This document shows positions 58,397 to 64,000 of a DNA stretch of 64,000 nt, piece by piece. The notes beneath the pieces are model-generated. The model ran no database searches. It saw nothing but the letters and a program-made list of their open reading frames with translations, and had not been told where the DNA came from. The position numbers were made by a program, and so were the translations under genes. Where the stretch lies: contig JALQPE010002141.1 of the NCBI GenBank assembly GCA_030407315.1, forward strand, positions 62,001 to 126,000. Direction: 5' to 3'. Source of the DNA: Asparagopsis taxiformis (taxonomy: Eukaryota; Rhodophyta; Florideophyceae; Bonnemaisoniales; Bonnemaisoniaceae). Each line of letters begins with the position of its first letter. Position 1 is the first letter of the stretch.

Positions 58397-59503
58397 TTAT
58401 TCCGCGTCCATGTTGAGTGTTTCCGGCTCGACACCGCTCGGTTGATAGTTTTTCCTCCTCCTCGGCGTAACGTTATCACCCTCTACCGCCGCCTCAGCCC
58501 TGGCCATCGGTCGTGGCGAGCCGACACCACCGATAGAAGCCACAACGCTCTTCACGGTTGGTCCCAACGCTTCATTCTGCAAAGCGACATTGGCAGCCTG
58601 TCGAGCCCTACCGGATAAGTCCAAATTTTCATCGACTTCTCTCGCGACGATCTTCGCAGCCGAGCCGACCGATTCGGAGACAGCGCCCACACTTTTCGAA
58701 ATGCCCATTTTCTGATCCAAATCGCCAGCGGTCGCGCGTCCAGCCGCGGCCATTTCGCCCATCCGTTGGCTCACTTGGTATTCGCTGTCCATCAGGGCGA
58801 TGCGCTGTCGTGTTTCCTGGACCTTGTCCCCGACGTGCAGTTGGTTTTCCAGCCGCTCGCCGAGCAGTTTGGCGCGCTCTTCTAGCGCGCCGGCGGCCTT
58901 TTTCGCAGCGCCGAACATCGACCAGAACGAGGAGGAAACGGCCTCGACGGGTGGAAGCGAGTTTGCGATTTTGGCAACTTCCTGTCTGGCGAGTGCGGCC
59001 GCGCCTTTGTCGCTCTCTGTGCAATTGGATTGTGCGGCCGCGTCGCGTTTCACGGGACGGACGACTACGTTACGACTGCAATCGTGCCCGAAAGGGGTCG
59101 CGGATCGTTGTACGGCTAGTTGTACGGCTTGGTTGGAGTCGAATGTGACTCGTGCTTGCATGTACCCTTTGCTTTCGAGATGGCGGACTTTCAGTGCGAT
59201 GATTTGACCGCATCCGTGGAGGAATTGGTCGACGTCGCTGCGGGATGATTGAAGCGGCATTTGATCGAGGATGACTGCGGTGCATTCGGGCGGGATGGCG
59301 TCGAGATTCTGTTTCGGTTTGGCTGGTTGCGGGTCGGGTTGAGGTTGTGGTGGTGTTTGGTCACTTGTGTTGTCGGGTATGGATGTGTCGCCGTTGAGGT
59401 CTGCGGCAGCGGTTGGTTGCACTCGTTCTTGTTGAGAGTAGAAAGCTAGGACGTCTTCATCGTCGTCCAAGCCTTCGTCTAATACAAAGTCGGATGATGC
59501 CAT
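58397..59503 (-). CDS. RRM protein of the BPA1/Vip1 type
   Basis: A 368-residue protein. The N-terminus is acidic (LDEGLDDDEDVLAF), a Pro/Gln linker follows, and an RRM spans ~70-150 (TAVILDQMPLQSSRSDVDQF). After it, helical segments with Ala/Gly-rich motifs (WSMFGAAKKAAG, MGEMAAAGRATAGDLDQKMG) resemble the tail of plant BPA1-like and fungal Vip1 proteins. That family is linked to defence and stress in plants; the molecular role is unclear. Its stop overlaps the upstream-most ATG of the acidic zinc-finger gene by the TAATG type of junction. Confidence 0.72.
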   Translation of the reverse strand: MASSDFVLDEGLDDDEDVLAFYSQQERVQPTAAADLNGDTSIPDNTSDQTPPQPQPDPQPAKPKQNLDAIPPECTAVILDQMPLQSSRSDVDQFLHGCGQIIALKVRHLESKGYMQARVTFDSNQAVQLAVQRSATPFGHDCSRNVVVRPVKRDAAAQSNCTESDKGAAALARQEVAKIANSLPPVEAVSSSFWSMFGAAKKAAGALEERAKLLGERLENQLHVGDKVQETRQRIALMDSEYQVSQRMGEMAAAGRATAGDLDQKMGISKSVGAVSESVGSAAKIVAREVDENLDLSGRARQAANVALQNEALGPTVKSVVASIGGVGSPRPMARAEAAVEGDNVTPRRRKNYQPSGVEPETLNMDAE

Positions 59504-60650
59504 GATGAAATGGTCTAGCGTTGGGAATAGTGGTGATGGCTGAGCAAGCAGGGAGACTTGAGCGCATCAACATAAGGATTGTACTCGAGTATACGTAGGG
59601 TGCGGTATTCATCGACACGTGATGACATCATTGATTCGGTAGCCGCGGCTATTTGACGTGTCGAATCAAATCGTGAAATATTTCAACAAAAAGTGAAATG
59701 ATTGGTTTCCCGCCGTCGCCCCTCGACCGACACTGCTCCGCCCGACTGTATATAAATCAATTGGTCGAGTATGCTATCCAACGTTGCTTGGCGAGGTTGA
59801 ATACGCGTAGAAGGCGGCGTCTACCGGTGTTTTTTCACCATTCGAGCCGTGTTGTGTGGGAAGGACGTACTCGTTAGCTGCTCTACTGCCGAGCACGACA
59901 TCACGAGATGTGGCTCGATGGTACAGCGACTGCGCTACTTCAATTTCATGCGCATTGGTGTCTGACATCACAGTTTAGGTAGATAGCGAGCTAGACGAAA
60001 ATTCCAGTGATGAGGCAAGCATACGGGCGGGCAGAGTGGTTTCGTACAAGACCAATTTATACTGTTGAGGAAATGTGCATTTCCAGTCCGTGGACTAGGC
60101 CGTCTGAGGAAATTGACCTCTACACATGAAAACTAAACGATAACCATACAATTGTGATTTGAAAAAGTCGATACAACAGCGTAAACCTCCTAATCGATCA
60201 ACATGAAACCAGTTTCCGTCTCATCCGAGCATGGGCGCTTTACACGCGAGTTGCGGAGTCAAGTCTAGAAAGCCCACACAAATACCTGGGACAGTGAACA
60301 CTTACATGAATCAACCGGGCAACCCCTTACTCGCCGCGCCACCCGCAGAAAACAATTCAGCTTACACTCCACCCGGACGATGCTACGAATAAAACATGCA
60401 TACATTCTATGAAACCACCCGCGAGGACGCAGCAGACTCGCGAAAAACGGCAACAATTAAAACAGCCAGCCACGCGTAGGAGCACAATTGGCCACAACCC
60501 CGATTTGGAATCGGACAAACCAAACACCAATGTACCTCATGAAATGCCAACGATGACGTGCGCGACTCGCCAGTCGACCCAATCTATAAACGCGCACACG
60601 GGCGACGCAACGATGCGCGACACCAACGGCATCTAGACAACCATCGCATC
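59504..60650. other. Intergenic region with promoter-like elements
   Basis: A 1.15-kb divergent gap. ATTGG occurs at 59701-59705 and 59760-59764. A TATA-like TATATAAATC lies at ~59749-59758, pointing to the plus strand, with no clear gene directly downstream. A small minus-strand frame (59774-59968) lies here. A short non-coding RNA cannot be excluded. Confidence 0.4.
59774..59968 (-). CDS. Doubtful small frame (64 residues)
   Basis: From ATG 59968 a 64-residue hydrophilic frame ends at 59774. No domain or motif is seen. It could be a small gene, a first exon or chance. The opposing TATA-like element at ~59750 speaks somewhat against it. Confidence 0.25.
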   Translation of the reverse strand: MSDTNAHEIEVAQSLYHRATSRDVVLGSRAANEYVLPTQHGSNGEKTPVDAAFYAYSTSPSNVG

Positions 60651-61220
60651 ATGCTGGGCGGCACATTTGTGCGGCGCGCGTCGGTAGCGCGCGAGACTAG
60701 CGCTGCGCAAACGGACGTGCGCAAAGCGTCGGAGGGATTGAAACGAATTATGCGCCAGGCAGAGTTGTGCGACGAAACGGACGGTGTGGTGCGGGGTGAG
60801 ACGACGGACGCGATCGATTATGCCGTGCAGAAATTGCAGCTATTGAAGCAACGCATTGAACGACACGCCGATCGCGTCGTGATGATTGCAGAGTTGGAGG
60901 CGTGTCTGAACAGACAGGAGAACGGTTTCGAGGCGCGCGAGACGGAAATCGATTCCAATATCGTGCGTGTTAGTATGGAACGCGTTCAGATTTTGAGCGA
61001 ACGCGATCGCATTTTGCGTGATATCGTGATTGCGAGACGGATGATTCAGGTATGCTGTCGCGCTGTTTGTTGCCGCTGGGATGCGGCGTGATTGGATGTG
61101 CTGACTTGGTTTCTAATGCTTTGTTTTACGAAGGAGGAAGACGGTATGGATGGGTCCAAGTCGGAGCAGGGGGGCAACATTTCGGATATCGCTGATCAAG
61201 GTGCGTGTCGAGATATGTAA
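60651..61220 (+). CDS. Short coiled-coil protein with one intron
   Basis: Two exons, 60651-61049 and 61134-61220, give a 161-residue protein. Without splicing the frame stops at a TGA shortly after 61088. The protein is almost wholly helical, rich in Arg, Glu and Met, with heptad-like spacing (QKLQLLKQRIERHADRVVMI), and ends in a short acidic tail. I do not recognise the family; a subunit of a coiled-coil complex is one possibility. The start is ATG 60651; the frame is open slightly further but begins there with GTG. The stop is 158 bp before the BAH gene. Confidence 0.6.
61050..61133 (+). other. Spliceosomal intron (84 bp)
   Basis: The boundaries are GTATGC at the 5' end and ACGAAG at the 3' end. 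Branch-like TGCTGAC (61099-61105) and CTAAT (61113-61117) lie 16-35 bp before the acceptor. Removal keeps the frame and avoids an early TGA. It is the only intron I can support well in the window. Confidence 0.65.
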
Positions 61221-61378
61221 ATAAATGAGTAAATTTCCGAATCTATGGTTTCATTTAAACATGATTGGATCTCTCCCGCCATACCGTTTGCTAACTTAAA
61301 CTTTTAATAAACACGTTCACTACACAACGCTATCCATCTACAAGGCTTGATGTACAAGTCGGGCCGTTTTGTTGTAAA

Positions 61379-62197
61379 ATGCCAGCTGGAAGATTCGACT
61401 CTGTCCACGAGATAGAAGTTCCAGTGCCCAAGAATCGCGCCGCCGGCAGCAAGAAGCCTGAACGCAATGTGCTGCCGAGAAAGCGCTCGTCACCGGAGCC
61501 ATCCGAAGAGCTTGTGACCAAAGAGCCGCTTCTAGTACCGCCTTCGACGTTCAGTGCCAAGGACAATGTCGACATTTTCATGGCCGTCGACTACCTCGGC
61601 ATGCGTTTTCGCATCGGCGACCATGTAGCGATGTACACTGGCGAGGGTCGCGAATGGGTCTGCATTCTTGAAACGCTGTACAAGGATCCGAAAACTGGCG
61701 AGGCAAAGTTCAAGGGGCGTTGGTTCTGGTCCGTGGGCGACATTCTTGCACACAAGGACGGTCGTGGAGAAGTTATGAGACCGTCCAAGTGTGAAGCTCA
61801 TGAACTGGTGTGTTGCGATAATCGTGATACCAATCTTGTGGAATCGATCAGCAGGAAATGCACCATTCTCAGTGTTGACAACTTTCATCTCGTTAAACGT
61901 TTGGTCACCAAGCCGAAAAGTCCGTGGAGTAAGATCTACTTTTGCGAGCGCCAGTACTATCATAAAGCGCATAGATTTAGCGAGCTCAATTCCATTCTGT
62001 TTCCAGGCGACCGCATCCCCAAAGATCTTCGAACTGCAGCTGGTTTACCGCCGCTTCTGCCAACTAGTCTCGAACAAAACATCGACTATCAACATGCCTA
62101 TCATGAACCAGAATACTCGCCACACGCGAAGCGTCCAACTGCTAAACAAGGCGAGGAGATAGAGAGTCTCAACGGAGACCCAATCTTGATCTGGTAG
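61379..62197 (+). CDS. BAH-domain protein
   Basis: A 272-residue chromatin-type protein. The BAH domain runs about residues 70-195: FRIGDHVAMYTGEGREWVCI, the WFWSVGDILAHKDGRGEVM segment and ELVCCDNRDTNLVESISRKC are typical. BAH domains read histone marks or bind nucleosomes in transcription and silencing complexes. No PHD, bromodomain or methyltransferase is present, so this is a stand-alone BAH protein. The N-terminus is basic; the C-terminus is short and disordered. ATG 61379 is the first in frame. It overlaps nothing and ends 74 bp from the convergent TRM11 stop. Confidence 0.88.
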   Translation: MPAGRFDSVHEIEVPVPKNRAAGSKKPERNVLPRKRSSPEPSEELVTKEPLLVPPSTFSAKDNVDIFMAVDYLGMRFRIGDHVAMYTGEGREWVCILETLYKDPKTGEAKFKGRWFWSVGDILAHKDGRGEVMRPSKCEAHELVCCDNRDTNLVESISRKCTILSVDNFHLVKRLVTKPKSPWSKIYFCERQYYHKAHRFSELNSILFPGDRIPKDLRTAAGLPPLLPTSLEQNIDYQHAYHEPEYSPHAKRPTAKQGEEIESLNGDPILIW

Positions 62198-62270
62198 TGT
62201 CGCAAATATTATACAAGTGTAAAGCCATCCCGCATACTTGCTCACACGTCTTGTCCATCGTAAAACATTC

Positions 62271-63743
62271 TCACAGTGCAACAGGATCACGCGCTCGAAT
62301 ACGCGTTTCAGCCCTTTCAGGCTGTCGCAACAACTTTGTCGCGAGGTCGAAATGCGCCGGGATATGATCACTTCGTTGCCCGCCGTTCCGTCTCGCCGCC
62401 AAATTGGCCTCATACAACAAACGTTCGTTCTCCTCACGTTTGGTATCAGAAACCCGCACCATGGTAATCAAGCGTCGACTCATGCGACTTGTGAGCGGCT
62501 GTTCGCAATTATGCACAAGCTGCAACGCTGGATGTGTCGGAACATCATCCTCTGTGTACTCCGGAGTGGTCGGTAACCAGTACACAAGCCGACCGCCCTT
62601 GACAAGCAAGTCGGCTGCAAATTCCAAAACGCCATGCAAAAAGTCTACAAATCTCACCCGTTCCGTGCCTTGAAAGTGATTTTGTGCCATATTCTCCGCT
62701 ATGGTGTCTTCACGAAACACACGCATGCCCTCCTTGATTCCATACGGCGGGTCACATACTATGGCATCCAACCAGCCACCCTTTCGCGTCCGATACGGAT
62801 GATTCAGTACATCACATCGTAGCAGACCGACAGGTTGTTGTAATCCGTACTGTCGAAAGTTTGCGTTGACGTTTTGCTCATGCCCCTTACCCCTCAATGT
62901 CAATATGTTGATATCACCACCGATGACGTGCGCGCCTAGAACGGAGCATGCAACCATGATACCACCAGTGCCGCAGAAAGGGTCCATGACGAGCTTATTG
63001 GGCGATACATGTGCCATATTAGCCATAATGAACGATAACTCTGCATCCATACTGGTCGGTCCGATGTAACGACGCCTCTTGAGTGAGAATGTCGTTCCGA
63101 TAGACCCCTGTCCCTCTGCGATTTTTCGCGCGAGAAATACCTGCCGTGGCTGCGCATGGGTGGACTTGAAACCATGTCCCTGTTTCGGAAATGCATCCTC
63201 CAGAATGCAAATGTCATACTGTGGATTCTTCAACTTGACCTTGCCAGGGAATGTGCGCAAAAGATCGGAAAACACATGAATTCGTTCCAGCTGCTCTTCA
63301 ACAGACAGGCTTTTCCCGAATGCATCAACGACACATCGGAACGAAGGCTTTTTCTGCGCGTCACGGAGCGGATCAAGGGCCGAGGAAAAGCTTGCATCAT
63401 TCAACGACTGCACACATTGGTGGTAATTGAGCGCATGTGCTGCTGGTACGTACATTGCTCTGACGAGCACGCAACGCGTCGCGATTGCAACCGCCTCGGC
63501 TTGGTCGACTAAATCCACATAATAGAATATTTCGCCGTAGAGTACAACGCCCGCGTCGCCGCATTTGGCTGCGTCTGGATGCGGCAGTTGGCGCACGCGA
63601 TTGGTAAGCACATCGTGGGCAGGTTGGAGGTTGACGTCGGTAAGCGAGGATTCTGGGCAGTTACGATGTTGAGCGATTACACACAGGAATTCAGAAAGAC
63701 GAAAGTCGTTGTGAATTCCACGGAATTGTACGAGGAATCGCAT
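62271..63743 (-). CDS. TRMT11: tRNA (guanine-10-N2) methyltransferase TRM11
   Basis: A 490-residue S-adenosylmethionine-dependent methyltransferase that makes m2G at position 10 of tRNA, working with TRM112 in other eukaryotes. The N-terminal THUMP-like region precedes the Rossmann core, with VMDPFCGTGGIMVACSVLGA and the catalytic DPPYG motif (IVCDPPYGIKEGMR). ATG 63743 begins MRFLVQFRG, aligning with the family N-terminus. The frame is open to 63836, and an in-frame ATG at 63821 would add 26 residues. The partner TRM112 is not in the window. Confidence 0.92.
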   Translation of the reverse strand: MRFLVQFRGIHNDFRLSEFLCVIAQHRNCPESSLTDVNLQPAHDVLTNRVRQLPHPDAAKCGDAGVVLYGEIFYYVDLVDQAEAVAIATRCVLVRAMYVPAAHALNYHQCVQSLNDASFSSALDPLRDAQKKPSFRCVVDAFGKSLSVEEQLERIHVFSDLLRTFPGKVKLKNPQYDICILEDAFPKQGHGFKSTHAQPRQVFLARKIAEGQGSIGTTFSLKRRRYIGPTSMDAELSFIMANMAHVSPNKLVMDPFCGTGGIMVACSVLGAHVIGGDINILTLRGKGHEQNVNANFRQYGLQQPVGLLRCDVLNHPYRTRKGGWLDAIVCDPPYGIKEGMRVFREDTIAENMAQNHFQGTERVRFVDFLHGVLEFAADLLVKGGRLVYWLPTTPEYTEDDVPTHPALQLVHNCEQPLTSRMSRRLITMVRVSDTKREENERLLYEANLAARRNGGQRSDHIPAHFDLATKLLRQPERAETRIRARDPVAL

Positions 63744-64000
63744 GGTGGGATGCTGGTCTCTTGGCGAGGAGATGAGCAAGTCGGATGTAGACGACGGCCG
63801 CGTGGCAGGACAAGGTTGCATTGCTGGATGGGGCACACTTGTTTTGGAATATTTTTAGATGAGCACTCGGATGTGACTTTCGCAAAGTACGATCAAGTCC
63901 TTCCAACGCCTCTAATTACACAACCAATTACAGCCCTGATCTTCTGAATCTTTGCAGCTTATTATGTGTCGGAGATGCAATGGTCATTCTTTCCTCCTAC

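Overview
The window is compact eukaryotic nuclear DNA with roughly 30 protein genes in 64 kb. Nearly all are single uninterrupted reading frames, and intergenic gaps are mostly 0.2 to 1.5 kb. Eukaryotic markers include a kinesin, a SWI/SNF ATPase, a Qc-SNARE, a SPOC-domain RNA-binding protein, IMPACT/YIH1 and NSRP1. A photosynthetic host is suggested by an ABC1-type kinase with a transit-peptide-like N-terminus, a B-box plus CCT (CONSTANS-like) protein and a DnaJ-type zinc-finger protein with a possible transit peptide. The near absence of introns with plant-like families fits a red alga (Rhodophyta). That assignment is inference; no marker rRNA or plastid gene is present to prove it. I found no tRNA, rRNA, snRNA, CRISPR array or intact transposon by eye.

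Layout. 0-13 kb: an ARM-repeat protein kinase cut by the left edge, a convergent TPR protein, a small basic/acidic orphan and a large kinesin-7-like motor. 13-21 kb: a PPR-like protein, a 739-residue orphan and a Spen/FPA-like RRM-SPOC protein whose upstream region carries a CTGCA pentanucleotide repeat. 21-28 kb: COQ6, a succinate-semialdehyde-dehydrogenase-like enzyme and the ABC1/UbiB kinase. 27.7-31 kb: an orphan, NSRP1 and the B-box/CCT regulator. 30.8-37.6 kb: a UbiA prenyltransferase fused to an FAD monooxygenase, divergent from an alkaline-phosphatase-superfamily phosphodiesterase, then a membrane-anchored ankyrin/JmjC protein and a small orphan. 37.8-44.7 kb: an MFSD8-like transporter and two PH-like/AGC kinases in tandem, the second with pseudokinase features; between them lies a cysteine-rich frame resembling the CDCA7-type zinc finger. 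45.7-49.3 kb: a small acidic protein, a repeat-motif adaptor-like protein and IMPACT. 49.6-55 kb: a Brahma/STH1-like remodeller and a syntaxin-6-type SNARE. 55.3-64 kb: the DnaJ-zinc-finger protein, an RRM protein of the BPA1/Vip1 type, a short coiled-coil gene with the only convincing intron, a BAH-domain protein and TRM11.

Functional threads. Isoprenoid quinone or meroterpenoid chemistry appears in COQ6, the UbiA-FAD fusion and the ABC1 kinase, although they are not one operon-like block. Chromatin and RNA biology is well represented (SWI/SNF, JmjC, BAH, SPOC, NSRP1, RRM). The most unusual items are the UbiA-monooxygenase fusion with its divergent phosphodiesterase and the kinase/pseudokinase tandem. 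Several ATG choices below are internal to longer open frames because the longer frame begins with a non-ATG codon or overlaps a promoter element.
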